DNA from: Algoriphagus sp.
GTDB taxonomy: Bacteria > Bacteroidota > Bacteroidia > Cytophagales > Cyclobacteriaceae
Assembly: GCF_013373065.1 (NCBI RefSeq)
Contig: NZ_JABXIN010000022.1
Location: 62,001 to 126,000, forward strand
DNA length: 64,000 nt
Direction of reading: 5' to 3'
Of the stretch, positions 55,361 to 64,000 are shown one piece after another. The translations under genes and the position numbers were made by a program. Position 1 is the first letter of the stretch. The number at the start of each line of letters is the position of its first letter. The notes under the pieces are model-generated. The model had not been told where the DNA came from. It ran no database searches and saw only the letters and a program-made list of their open reading frames with translations.

Positions 55361-55891
55361 ATGAAAAACAAGACAACATTTAGCCGATTTATTTTAGTTG
55401 TAGTAGTGGTTTTTCTTTCCGCTTTTCAGCCCGCAAAAAATTCCCACGCACAGGGTGATCATACTATTTTATCAATGGGCCCAGAGGTTGCTTACCACAA
55501 TATTCGCCTACGGACAGTCGAAACCTCGGATTTATCAAATGCATCTAATCATTACGAGATGGCGGATTTGAAGCCATTGTCAATTATTGAAAAGAATATT
55601 GCTGACAATCTTGAATCCCATTGGACTTGGCCAGAATATACATTGGACATGATTGATTCGTATTCTCCTTTTTTATTCCGCACTAAAAAATCTCGGGAAT
55701 ATGAAGAAGTAAAAGTGCTTTTACTCATCAATTCAAGTGGAAAATTGTCCGGGTATGAGATGATGACCGAAGTGGATAAGGGATTGAAAGAGCGCTTGGA
55801 TTATCTGATTCGTAAATTGCCTGAATTAAAGCCTGTTCCAGGTTTTGATTCCTATCGTTCTGAAGCATTCGAATTGACAATCAGAAAGTAA
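55361..55891 (+). CDS. Secreted protein of unknown function, weak TonB C-terminal-like pattern
   Basis: The 176-residue protein has a signal peptide (about residues 8-32, FILVVVVVFLSAFQPAKNSHA). The C-terminal part (VKVLLLINSSGKLSGYEMM ... KLPELKPVPGF ... FELTIRK) weakly recalls the TonB C-terminal fold (V-strand, LxRxxPxxxP, terminal strand), but no Pro-rich linker or membrane anchor is present. I assign no function. It is upstream of two secreted peptidases on the same strand. Confidence 0.7.
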   Translation: MKNKTTFSRFILVVVVVFLSAFQPAKNSHAQGDHTILSMGPEVAYHNIRLRTVETSDLSNASNHYEMADLKPLSIIEKNIADNLESHWTWPEYTLDMIDSYSPFLFRTKKSREYEEVKVLLLINSSGKLSGYEMMTEVDKGLKERLDYLIRKLPELKPVPGFDSYRSEAFELTIRK

Positions 55892-55978
55892 GTCGAATTT
55901 TCAATACTTTTTTTTAAATGGTGGTGCAGTGATTTGACTGCTTTTTTACTTTTACCCTGAAAAGTAACCACTATCAAC

Positions 55979-57895
55979 ATGCGAAAATATTTCTTTTTGG
56001 TCTTTTTGGCTCTTTTCATGGGCCAGGCCTACGCGCAGGTGAAGGATTTTCGGTCAGAGAAACCTTTTCCGGAGAAAAACGAAAAATCAACATTCTACAC
56101 TGTTCAGGGGGAAAGGCATGGTCCTTCCTTCTTTAAAAAAGAGGTTTTTCCTGAAGTGGAATACACCCCTGGAGAGCAGTTGACATTTGACTCTTATCAC
56201 ACAGTCGAAGTGATGTACCATTGGTATGAAAAATGGGCGCAGGACTTTCCTGAAATCACAGATTTGTATGTCATTGGATACTCTTTTGAAGGCCGTCCGA
56301 TTTATCAAATGACGATCACCAATAAAAAGACAGGGAAGGATACCGATAAACCTGCTGCCTATTTTGAAGGAGGACGACATTCTGGTGAAATCACTTCCAG
56401 TGAATCAATCCTTTGGCTGACCAAACACTTATTGGAGAATTATGGGAAAGATGAAGAGATCACTCATTTGATAGATACAAAGGCAATCTATCTTCGTCCT
56501 CAAAACAACCCCGATGGATCTAATCTCTATTTATACACTGCGCAGCGGAATCGAAGTACCGTTCGTCCCCATGATAATGATCGAGATGGCTTGATTGATG
56601 AAGATCCAGAAGAGGACTTGGATGGAGATGGGATTATTTACCAAATCCGTAAAAAGGCTGAAACAGAAGAAGAAAAGAAAAAAGCCAATTACATCATTGA
56701 TCCATCCCATCCTTCAGGTAAACTGATGAAACGAGTTTTTCCAGGTAAAGGAGATTATTTGTTATTCACTGAAGGGATTGATAATGATGGGGATGGGGAT
56801 TACAATGAAGATGGCATAGGAGGACTTGATCTGCATCGTAATTATCCTGAAAACTGGCGCCCCGATATAGGAGGTGATTTGACAGGTAGGGGATACACCC
56901 AATACGGAGCTGGGCAATATCCATTAAGTGAAGCAGAAACGCGTTCCACAGTTCTTTGGATCCTTAGTCATCCGAATATTTCAGTGGTGAATTCGATGGA
57001 TACGCGAGTTCCTATGCACCTTCGACCACCATCAACATCCAAAAGTGAAGAGCGCATGTATCCAGAGGATTTAGCGATTTACAAAGAAATGGATGAGCTA
57101 GGGCTTTCCTACACTGCCTATCCTTGGGCGGGAGATGTTTACGAAACCTATGCAACCCGATATAAAGTCAATCGAATGACTGGAGATCCCTTGAAACCTT
57201 CTCCGTTGTTTGGTCATGGTCCTGATTTTGGCTATTTCTATTTTGGAAGTATCTGGTATGGAGATGAGCTCTGGAATAACGGAGCAATGAAAGATTACAA
57301 CCAAGATGGGATCTATGACGATTACGATGGGTTGGTTTGGGATGAAGAAGAAAATGGAGGGAAAGGCTTTAAATCTTGGACTCCTTTTAAGCATCCCGAA
57401 TTGGGCGATGTTGAGATTGGTGGTTTTCATCCCAAATTTTTCGGACAGAATGGTCCGACATGGCAGTTAGAAAATTGGGCTAAAAAGCAGGCACTCTTCA
57501 ACCTTGCAATGGCTAAGCGACTCCCCGAAATAAAAGTGGAAGCTCCTGTAGTTGAAAAATTAAAGGATGGGCTTTATGAAATCACGCTTCAGTGGACCAA
57601 TGTGGGAGGACTTCCTGTAGCTCTTGAGCAAGCTAAATTGGTAAAAATTGTTCAGGAGGACCGGGTTTCCTTGGAATTCAAAAAAGAGTTGACTGAAGGC
57701 TATGAAAATGCCAAAGTGAAAATCGTTTCTCCAGAACTCTATGATAAAACCATCTATGCCGGCCATACTGGAAAGGGTGAGTTTAAAACAGTTACTTTCC
57801 AAGTAGAAGTATCAGGAGATGAGCCAGTCGAGGGTAAAATAAAACTGTCCTCAACAAGAGGGGGACTTTTTGTACAAGATTTTAAGCTTAACTAA
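55979..57895 (+). CDS. Secreted M14-family zinc carboxypeptidase
   Basis: The 638-residue protein has a 20-residue signal peptide (LFMGQAYAQ). Zinc ligands are HxxE in GGRHSGEITSS (His134, Glu137) and His286 in LDLHRNYPENW; YLRPQNNPDGSN supplies the Arg/Asn pair of the family. Between these, an insert rich in Asp (NDRDGLIDEDPEEDLDGDGI, GIDNDGDGDYNEDGIGG, later KDYNQDGIYDDYDG) looks like Ca2+-binding loops. The C-terminal 120 residues form a beta-rich domain. It cleaves C-terminal residues from peptides outside the cytoplasm. Confidence 0.88.
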   Translation: MRKYFFLVFLALFMGQAYAQVKDFRSEKPFPEKNEKSTFYTVQGERHGPSFFKKEVFPEVEYTPGEQLTFDSYHTVEVMYHWYEKWAQDFPEITDLYVIGYSFEGRPIYQMTITNKKTGKDTDKPAAYFEGGRHSGEITSSESILWLTKHLLENYGKDEEITHLIDTKAIYLRPQNNPDGSNLYLYTAQRNRSTVRPHDNDRDGLIDEDPEEDLDGDGIIYQIRKKAETEEEKKKANYIIDPSHPSGKLMKRVFPGKGDYLLFTEGIDNDGDGDYNEDGIGGLDLHRNYPENWRPDIGGDLTGRGYTQYGAGQYPLSEAETRSTVLWILSHPNISVVNSMDTRVPMHLRPPSTSKSEERMYPEDLAIYKEMDELGLSYTAYPWAGDVYETYATRYKVNRMTGDPLKPSPLFGHGPDFGYFYFGSIWYGDELWNNGAMKDYNQDGIYDDYDGLVWDEEENGGKGFKSWTPFKHPELGDVEIGGFHPKFFGQNGPTWQLENWAKKQALFNLAMAKRLPEIKVEAPVVEKLKDGLYEITLQWTNVGGLPVALEQAKLVKIVQEDRVSLEFKKELTEGYENAKVKIVSPELYDKTIYAGHTGKGEFKTVTFQVEVSGDEPVEGKIKLSSTRGGLFVQDFKLN

Positions 57896-57907
57896 TTCAA
57901 TTATTTT

Positions 57908-60724
57908 ATGTCAATGTTAAAAAGAACGCTAGGAATGGGGCTCGTTGCGGTCCTATTACTAAGTATTCAAGCAGAGGCCCAACAAAAAAGGTCTTTGACT
58001 CATGCAGATTACGATGGGTGGGAGAGCTTGTCTTCCGACCGAATCACAAAAAATGGAGAATGGGTAGGATACATGATTTCACCTCAAGAAGGGGATGGAA
58101 GATTGGAATTGATGCCCTATCGAAACCCTTCAAAAAAGATGATTATTCCCCGAGCATCAGGTTGGGACTTTACCCCTGATGATGCATTTGCTGTTGGTAA
58201 AATTGTCCCTCAGTATGATTCAGTTCGGGTTTTGAAATTAAAGAAGACCAAGAAGGATGATATGCCAAAGGATAGTCTTTTCATCTATGATTTGAAGAAA
58301 GGTTCTTTGGAGAAATTTGCACAGGTTAAGGCATTTTCAATACCTGAAAAAGAAGGAAGTTGGATTGCAATTCAATTTGAAAAAGAGAAACCTGCAAAAA
58401 AAGATCCGGCAGATTCTACAGCAAAAGCTGAAAAACCTAAAAAAACGGATGGGACAAAGCTCTTAGTCCGGAGTCTGGATGGAGGCAAGAGCTATGAATT
58501 TGAGCGGGTGAAAAGTTTCGGTTTTTCTCCAAAAGGTGATTTCCTTCAGTTCGTTCTTGCCGAAGAGGATACCTTGGATAATGCTGCCATTCATATTTTA
58601 AATCTGGAGTCAGGAACTGAATCCACCATTCATGAGGGATATACTGAATACAGTCGAATGCGGTTTTCTCCTAATTCTTCCTACTTGGCTTTCGTTACGA
58701 CAGATGATTCAACCAAAGCTGAAAAACCGTACTATTCATTGATGCTATATCAAACTGCATCTGGTGAATTAGAAGCAGTTGCTGATAAAAATGCTGCTGG
58801 AATTTTAGAATCAAGTCGAATCAGTCAGGATGAATCCTTACAGTTCTCGGAAGATGAGAAACTATTGTTTTTTGGAGTAGCGGAAGATTATAAAACCTAT
58901 GCTTACGAAGAAGATACCACCATTTTGGATGAGGATCGGGTGAGCTTGGATATTTGGGGATGGCAGGATGCTGAGATTCAGCCCATGCAACTTCGAAATA
59001 AATCCCGGGAGGAAAAGCGTGCTTACAAGGCGGTCTTCGATTTAGCAATTGATCAAATCAAACAACTCGAGGACCGGGAAGTGAAAAATGTAATGCTTCC
59101 TAGCAAAATCGAAAACACTGTAGCGGTAGCATGGACTGATGCCCCTTATCGTCGAGAATATAGCTGGAATATTCAGATTGGAAGAGATGTTTATTTAGTG
59201 GATTTGAAAACCGGTGCGAGAACACTCATTGAAAAAGATGTGCCGGGAATGCCTAGTCTATCTCCTGCCGGAAATTATGTGACTTGGTATGCTTCAAGAG
59301 ACAGTGCCTGGGTTGCTTATGATCTACAATCAAACAAGCGGATCAATTTGACGGAAGGGATAGATGTTTCTTTTTATGAAGAACTTCACGATTCTCCTTC
59401 TTTGCCTGGTTCTTATGGAACTGGCGGTTGGTTAGCCGATGATGCTGCGATTTTGATCAACGACCGGTATGATGTATGGAAAATAGACCCCAAAAATCCA
59501 GCTAATGCTCAGATGATTACAAAGGGTGAAGGCCGGAAAATTAAGATAGAATTCAGAAGGCAACCTATTGATTCGGAAGAACGCTATATCGATCCAAAAT
59601 CTACCCTTTATTTCACGGCATTCAATGAAACGACTAAGGAATCTGGGATGTATAAAGGGGATGTGAATGGAGCGAAGTTGGAAAAGATTTTGATGACTCC
59701 CCATCGTTATTTTGGATTGAAAAAAGCTAAGGATTCTGATGAAATCCTAATCCGTCGAAGCACCTACCAGGAAAACCCTGATTTGTATATGGGAGATTTG
59801 AAGTTTAAAGAACTCAAGAAGGTTTCCAACCTTAATCCACAACAGGCTCAAATCAAATGGGGAAGTGTGGAATTGGTAAGCTACTTAGCCAACGATGGGA
59901 CTCCTTTACAAGGATTGCTTTTTAAACCTGAGTATTTTGATCCAGCTAAGAAATACCCGATGATGGTTTATTTCTATGAACGGAATAGCGATGGATTGTA
60001 TAATTACCGCACGCCAGCGCCTTCGGCTTCTACGATAAACATCCCTTATTTTGTTAGCAATGACTACCTGGTTTTTGTTCCGGATATCAAATATGATTTA
60101 GGTTTGCCGGGTCCTAGTGCCTACAATTGCATTATTCCAGGTGTGCAATCCATCGTAGCGAGAGGATTTGTGGATGCAGAAAATATGGCTATTCAAGGTC
60201 AAAGCTGGGGAGGCTATCAAGTGGCCTATTTGATCACTCAAACGAATATGTTCAAGGCGGCTGGAGCAGGAGCACCGGTGGTCAATATGACCTCTGCTTA
60301 TGGCGGGATTCGTTGGGGAACTGGAATGAGCCGAATGTTCCAATACGAACAAACACAATCTAGAATCGGAGGTACCCTATGGGAAAAACCAGTGTATTAC
60401 ATTGAAAACTCCCCATTGTTCTTTATGGACCGTGTTCAGACTCCTGTTTTGATCATGCACAATGACGAAGATGGTGCTGTGCCATGGTATCAAGGGATTG
60501 AAATGTTCATGGCTCTTAAGCGCTTGAATCAACCTGCTTGGTTACTTCAGTATAATGGAGAAGATCACAATTTGCGTCAGCGAAAAAACAGAAAAGATCT
60601 TTCTATTCGATTGAGCCAATTCTTTGATCATTATTTGAAAGGAGCTCCCGCGCCACTTTGGATGACTGAGGGTCTTCCAGCTGTGGAAAAGGGAAGAACT
60701 CTTAAATATGAATTGGAAGATTAA
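57908..60724 (+). CDS. Secreted S9 family prolyl oligopeptidase-like peptidase
   Basis: The 938-residue protein has a signal peptide (GLVAVLLLSIQAEAQ), a long beta-propeller-type region (residues about 30-620) with a Lys/Pro-rich segment (EKEKPAKKDPADSTAKAEKP), and a C-terminal alpha/beta-hydrolase. The triad is visible as GQSWGGYQVAYL (Ser), HNDEDGAVPWYQG (Asp) and GEDHNLRQRKNRKDL (His). It follows the M14 gene by 12 bases, making a secreted exopeptidase/oligopeptidase pair. Confidence 0.92.
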   Translation: MSMLKRTLGMGLVAVLLLSIQAEAQQKRSLTHADYDGWESLSSDRITKNGEWVGYMISPQEGDGRLELMPYRNPSKKMIIPRASGWDFTPDDAFAVGKIVPQYDSVRVLKLKKTKKDDMPKDSLFIYDLKKGSLEKFAQVKAFSIPEKEGSWIAIQFEKEKPAKKDPADSTAKAEKPKKTDGTKLLVRSLDGGKSYEFERVKSFGFSPKGDFLQFVLAEEDTLDNAAIHILNLESGTESTIHEGYTEYSRMRFSPNSSYLAFVTTDDSTKAEKPYYSLMLYQTASGELEAVADKNAAGILESSRISQDESLQFSEDEKLLFFGVAEDYKTYAYEEDTTILDEDRVSLDIWGWQDAEIQPMQLRNKSREEKRAYKAVFDLAIDQIKQLEDREVKNVMLPSKIENTVAVAWTDAPYRREYSWNIQIGRDVYLVDLKTGARTLIEKDVPGMPSLSPAGNYVTWYASRDSAWVAYDLQSNKRINLTEGIDVSFYEELHDSPSLPGSYGTGGWLADDAAILINDRYDVWKIDPKNPANAQMITKGEGRKIKIEFRRQPIDSEERYIDPKSTLYFTAFNETTKESGMYKGDVNGAKLEKILMTPHRYFGLKKAKDSDEILIRRSTYQENPDLYMGDLKFKELKKVSNLNPQQAQIKWGSVELVSYLANDGTPLQGLLFKPEYFDPAKKYPMMVYFYERNSDGLYNYRTPAPSASTINIPYFVSNDYLVFVPDIKYDLGLPGPSAYNCIIPGVQSIVARGFVDAENMAIQGQSWGGYQVAYLITQTNMFKAAGAGAPVVNMTSAYGGIRWGTGMSRMFQYEQTQSRIGGTLWEKPVYYIENSPLFFMDRVQTPVLIMHNDEDGAVPWYQGIEMFMALKRLNQPAWLLQYNGEDHNLRQRKNRKDLSIRLSQFFDHYLKGAPAPLWMTEGLPAVEKGRTLKYELED

Positions 60725-60733
60725 ATGGTAATC

Positions 60734-60775
60734 AAAAAAGGCTGTCAATTTTAAAATTGACAGCCTTTTATTTTT
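60734..60775. terminator. Strong bidirectional terminator
   Basis: AAAAGGCTGTCAATTTT (60736-60752) followed directly by AAAATTGACAGCCTTTT (60753-60769) is a perfect palindrome, with T/A tracts on both sides. It ends the S9 gene and the convergent NTF2-like gene. Confidence 0.9.
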
Positions 60776-61160
60776 AAGCGTAATCTTCAATTTTGGAGAT
60801 TAAGCCATCCTTGAATTCAAATTTAGATTTGCCTTTCAATTTGAGCTCATCTCCTTTTCGAAGGCCTTTTTCAGGTAAATCTTCAGCAAGTACTGCCTGA
60901 TAATCTAAGTGGACTTCTGTAAATCGAGTTTGATGGATCCATTTTTCAGGAGATTGATTGCGACTTTCAAATAGTTTTATGGCTTGTTCAGCCTGCTTTT
61001 TGAAAGCATCGATTCCTTGAGTACTCGTTGTTAATTTTCCATCTGTATAATTTTCGAAAACCACGTCCTTGTGTAGCACTTCAACCATCCCGTTAAGCTC
61101 GAGATTGTTATAGGCAGTGATGTAACGATCGATCAGTTTTTCTCTTTGTAGATTTAGCAT
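60774..61160 (-). CDS. NTF2-like (SnoaL-type) small protein
   Basis: The 128-residue protein has the NTF2/SnoaL-like pattern: an N-terminal helix pair (LIDRYITAYNNLELNGMVEV), strand blocks (VVFENYTDG, WIHQTRFTEVHLDYQAVLAE) and C-terminal strands (LKGKSKFEFKDGLISKIEDY). This cone-shaped fold binds diverse small ligands, and function cannot be read. It lies 16 bases downstream of thyA and is likely co-transcribed. Confidence 0.8.
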   Translation of the reverse strand: MLNLQREKLIDRYITAYNNLELNGMVEVLHKDVVFENYTDGKLTTSTQGIDAFKKQAEQAIKLFESRNQSPEKWIHQTRFTEVHLDYQAVLAEDLPEKGLRKGDELKLKGKSKFEFKDGLISKIEDYA

Positions 61161-61176
61161 CGCAATTCAGATTTTC

Positions 61177-61971
61177 TCACACAGCTACTGGAGCTTTTAT
61201 ATGTGGATGGGGATCATAATTCACTAATTCAAAATCTTCATACTTGAACCCGAAAATGTCTTTTACTTCCGGGTTAATTTTCATAGTTGGGAGTGTACGA
61301 CATTCCCGACTCAATTGAAGATTTGCTTGCTCTAAGTGATTCAAGTAGAGGTGTGCATCTCCAAACGTATGGACAAAATCACCCGGTTCAAGATCACATA
61401 CTTGTGCTACCATCATCGTGAATAAAGCATAAGAGGCAATATTAAAAGGCACACCTAGAAATACGTCAGCACTTCTTTGGTATAATTGACAGGATAGTTT
61501 TCCGTCTGCCACATAAAATTGGAAAAGGGTATGACAAGGAGGTAAAGCCATTTGGTCTACGTTTGCAACATTCCAAGCGCTAACAATATGCCTTCGACTA
61601 TCAGGCTTATTTTTGATTTGGTCGATAAGTTTCTTGATCTGATCAATCTCGCCACCTTTCCCGTCAGGCCAATGACGCCACTGATAGCCATAGACAGGTC
61701 CCAAATCACCATTTTCATCAGCCCATTCATCCCAAATCGATACTCCATTTTCTTTTAGCCAGCCAATATTGGTGCTTCCTTTCAAAAACCAGAGCAATTC
61801 AATAATGATTGATCGAAGGTGAAGTTTTTTAGTCGTAACTACCGGAAACCCTTCCGAAAGGTCAAATCGCATTTGATGCCCAAAAATACTGAGCGTTCCA
61901 GTACCGGTTCTGTCAGTTTTTTTCACCCCTTCGTCCAGGATTTTTTGCATCAATTCGTGGTATTGCTTCAT
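61177..61971 (-). CDS. thyA: Thymidylate synthase (ThyA type)
   Basis: The ATG at 61971 gives 264 residues, the standard ThyA length; a start 24 codons upstream has no match to the family. Motifs include [27 protein letters not shown], the catalytic Cys in [34 protein letters not shown] and [13 protein letters not shown]. It methylates dUMP to dTMP with methylene-THF, connecting with the one-carbon supply from fhs. Confidence 0.97.
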   Translation of the reverse strand: MKQYHELMQKILDEGVKKTDRTGTGTLSIFGHQMRFDLSEGFPVVTTKKLHLRSIIIELLWFLKGSTNIGWLKENGVSIWDEWADENGDLGPVYGYQWRHWPDGKGGEIDQIKKLIDQIKNKPDSRRHIVSAWNVANVDQMALPPCHTLFQFYVADGKLSCQLYQRSADVFLGVPFNIASYALFTMMVAQVCDLEPGDFVHTFGDAHLYLNHLEQANLQLSRECRTLPTMKINPEVKDIFGFKYEDFELVNYDPHPHIKAPVAV

Positions 61972-62092
61972 GGTTTGTATGTTGAATTTAATCGATGATC
62001 TAAGATACAAGCTTCCTTTGAAAATCGGAATCTCAGAAAACAAAGGAGCTTAAATCTGCTTATAATTGTCAAACAAAATACAAACTGAAAGT

Positions 62093-64000
62093 ATGTGGTC
62101 GAAGCGTCGGTCCCTTCTCTTACTTTTTTTCTCTATTCTATTTTCGTTAAGCTTTTTGGTCTTTCCTCCAAAGCCAGCTTTTGATTATGATTTTGAACAG
62201 TTCTTTCCTCAGGATGATGAAGGGCTAGATTTTTATAAGGAATACGCAAATAAATTTGGAAGTGATAATGATTATTTGCTCTTGGCTTTTGAAAATAGAG
62301 ATCAAGGGCCTTGGGATTCTGATTTCCTAATCCGTCTACAAAAGCTCCAAGAAGCTATTACATCGCTTGATAAAATTGACACGGTTATTTCCGTTTTAAC
62401 GATCAAAAAGCCTAGAATTTCTCCATTTGGAATTCAATTCCAGCCACTGGTTTCTTTTAATGAAAAAAAGGTGGAGAAGTCTATTTCCGATTTTTCTCTA
62501 GGAGAAAAGTTTATTTCAAAAGATGGGAAAGGGCTTTTGCTGTTGGTAAAACATCAAAAAAATATTTCCAAAGAAGAAGGAGATATTCTCTATGGGAAGA
62601 TTCAAAAGGAGATCTCGGATTCAAATTTGATTTTACGAGCTGTAGCTGGGAAAATTCAGACCCAACGTGATTTTGTGGTGCTCATGCAGCGGGAGTTTGG
62701 GTTCTTTTTGGGGATTTCTATTCTTGTCATGATTGGGCTTTTGATTTTGATTTTTCGAACCTGGTGGGGAGTTGTTGTCTCTTTTTTGGTTTTGGGTACC
62801 GGGATTGTTTGGGCTTTTGGGATTATTCTTTGGTTGGGAAAACCGCTTTCCTTGATGTCAGTCATGCAACCGACCATTTTTTTGATTGTAGGGTTGGGGG
62901 CATTGGTTCATTTCTTTACTCATCTTGTTAAAGCATTACGAACAGGTGTTTCAAGTGACCAGGCTATTTTAAAAACTTTTAGTCAGCTGGCTCCTCCTGT
63001 AGGATTAACGATGCTCACCACAGCTTTTGGTTTTCTTTCCCTGTGGTTTACTTCTGTACCTGCATTGAAGGATTTTGGGCTAACCACCGGGATTGGGATT
63101 TTTGTAATGTTTCTAGCAGTAATGTTAATAACACCCGGGATTTTATTATTGATAAAAGTCCAAGGGAGTGAAAGGCGAGTGAAACCGAAAATTAACTTGA
63201 AACTTCATTCGGTATTTTTAGAATTGCTTCGTAATAAAAAAGCTGTTATTGGCGTTTTTTTGGGCCTGAGTCTGTTATCTGGCTTTTTAGGTTATCAGGT
63301 TCGAGTCAATGGTTATTTATTGGATAATCTTCCCATTGATCATCCTATTCGTTCCAATTTTGAATATTTTGATCAGCAGTTTGGAGGATCCAACCCTTTA
63401 GAAATTGCTCTTTGGACAGCGAATTCCGATGAATCCATTTTTGATTTTGAGGTGTTTAAGGAAATCCAAAAAGTGGAGGAGGAACTTTTTCACTATTTCG
63501 GGGAGGTTCAGTTGCTTACTCCTTTGACTGTGGTAAAAACGTTAAACCAAGCACAAAATCAAGGAAATCCCGCGGCTTTTCAGTTTCCCTCCAGAGGGCA
63601 ATATCTTCGGATAAAACGGTTGATGGATCGTAGCGGGGATCAATTCCTTTCAGAGGTTTATGATTCTGAAACCCAAATGGCTCGAATTAGTGGGCGATTA
63701 CCAGATTTGGGTAGCCATAAGATGGGTGAGATTAGAAATTCCTTTAAAGAGTTTGTCGAAAAAGAAATTAATACTGACTTATTGCGAGTTCAATGGACCG
63801 GAACAGCCTATCTGATCGATAGAGGACATGAATCGGTTACCCGACAAATGGCTAGAGGCCTTGGTGTAGCATTTGTCCTTGTTGGGATTATTGCAGGAAT
63901 ACTATTTCGATCCTGGAGAATTTCGCTCATTCTTCTTTTGCCAAATATTATCCCATTGGGTCTGATGCTCTTGGTGATGTATATTTTTGGGATTGATTTA
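62093..64000 (+). CDS. MMPL/RND-superfamily membrane transporter (3' end outside window)
   Basis: The frame stays open from the ATG at 62093 to the window edge (636 codons), so the gene is partial. It has an N-terminal membrane segment (SLLLLFFSILFSLSFLVF), an extracytoplasmic domain, a cluster of five segments (about residues 200-355: FGFFLGISILVMIGLLILIF, PPVGLTMLTTAFGFLSLWF), a second extracytoplasmic domain (420-590) and the start of a second cluster. The MMPL type exports lipids or hydrophobic compounds. It is divergent from thyA. Confidence 0.85.
   Translation, partial: MWSKRRSLLLLFFSILFSLSFLVFPPKPAFDYDFEQFFPQDDEGLDFYKEYANKFGSDNDYLLLAFENRDQGPWDSDFLIRLQKLQEAITSLDKIDTVISVLTIKKPRISPFGIQFQPLVSFNEKKVEKSISDFSLGEKFISKDGKGLLLLVKHQKNISKEEGDILYGKIQKEISDSNLILRAVAGKIQTQRDFVVLMQREFGFFLGISILVMIGLLILIFRTWWGVVVSFLVLGTGIVWAFGIILWLGKPLSLMSVMQPTIFLIVGLGALVHFFTHLVKALRTGVSSDQAILKTFSQLAPPVGLTMLTTAFGFLSLWFTSVPALKDFGLTTGIGIFVMFLAVMLITPGILLLIKVQGSERRVKPKINLKLHSVFLELLRNKKAVIGVFLGLSLLSGFLGYQVRVNGYLLDNLPIDHPIRSNFEYFDQQFGGSNPLEIALWTANSDESIFDFEVFKEIQKVEEELFHYFGEVQLLTPLTVVKTLNQAQNQGNPAAFQFPSRGQYLRIKRLMDRSGDQFLSEVYDSETQMARISGRLPDLGSHKMGEIRNSFKEFVEKEINTDLLRVQWTGTAYLIDRGHESVTRQMARGLGVAFVLVGIIAGILFRSWRISLILLLPNIIPLGLMLLVMYIFGIDL

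Noticed and set aside
1..64000. Prophage, genomic island, toxin-antitoxin or restriction/defence system
   Set aside because: No integrase, phage structural, nuclease-methylase or toxin-antitoxin pair is recognisable; the single tRNA has no flanking direct repeat or integrase; base composition appears even by eye.

Overview
The window looks like chromosome of a Bacteroidota bacterium, most likely Cytophagales and close to Algoriphagus/Cyclobacteriaceae. The evidence is moderate-to-low GC, TAnnTTTG-type promoter elements in place of E. coli -10/-35 boxes, GLPGLI and GSCFA family proteins, large TonB-dependent outer membrane proteins with an N-terminal carboxypeptidase-like domain, a SufBCDS operon, and intergenic inverted repeats of a type common in this phylum. 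It is almost wholly core/housekeeping sequence with tight operons. I see no prophage, integrase, transposase, CRISPR array or rRNA. This assignment rests on recognition, not on a database search.

Layout. 1-5.5 kb: an esterase (cut by the window edge), an exported amidohydrolase, a nucleoside hydrolase, and a two-gene agmatine-to-putrescine module (aguB-aguA). 5.5-10 kb: a composite inverted repeat, then an exporter operon (HlyD-like adaptor, FtsX/MacB-type permease, ATPase) with a serine beta-lactamase-fold enzyme at its end. 10-21 kb: an alpha/beta hydrolase convergent with a seven-gene minus-strand cluster (PBP4, S9 peptidase, DUF1801, DUF1835, GSCFA, DUF255 thioredoxin-like, PriA). 21-27 kb: a membrane pyrophosphatase with K+-dependent-type residues, three small proteins, tRNA-Pro(GGG), and formate-tetrahydrofolate ligase. 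27-33 kb: an outer-membrane protein plus GLPGLI protein, divergent from a histidine kinase/response regulator pair. 33-39 kb: a MoaC-MoaB fusion, a second composite repeat, and a probable copper-uptake locus (OprC-like TonB receptor, Cys-rich small membrane protein) divergent from DUF302 and an unusual pyruvate-kinase-like protein. 39-48 kb: a transglutaminase lipoprotein, an EHPS-repeat lipoprotein, PAP2 phosphatase, HemF, a BamA/TamA-type protein, a TrmH-type methyltransferase, a BASS transporter, acyl-CoA-binding protein and citrate synthase. 48-55 kb: sufBCDSE-sufT ending in a bacilliredoxin, then an Lrp/AsnC regulator. 55-61 kb: a secreted protein of unknown function, a secreted M14 carboxypeptidase and a secreted S9 peptidase. 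61-64 kb: an NTF2-like protein, ThyA, and a partial MMPL/RND transporter.

Themes. Several genes serve extracellular protein and peptide breakdown (S9 x2, M14, transglutaminase, esterases). The Suf operon, HemF and the putative copper locus concern metals and cofactors. The pyrophosphatase and citrate synthase belong to central energy metabolism. No clearly new multi-gene system is evident. The most interesting points are the putative copper locus with the PK-like gene beside it, the paired composite repeats with shared outer arms, the bacilliredoxin attached to the suf operon, and an orphan terminator in the largest intergenic gap.
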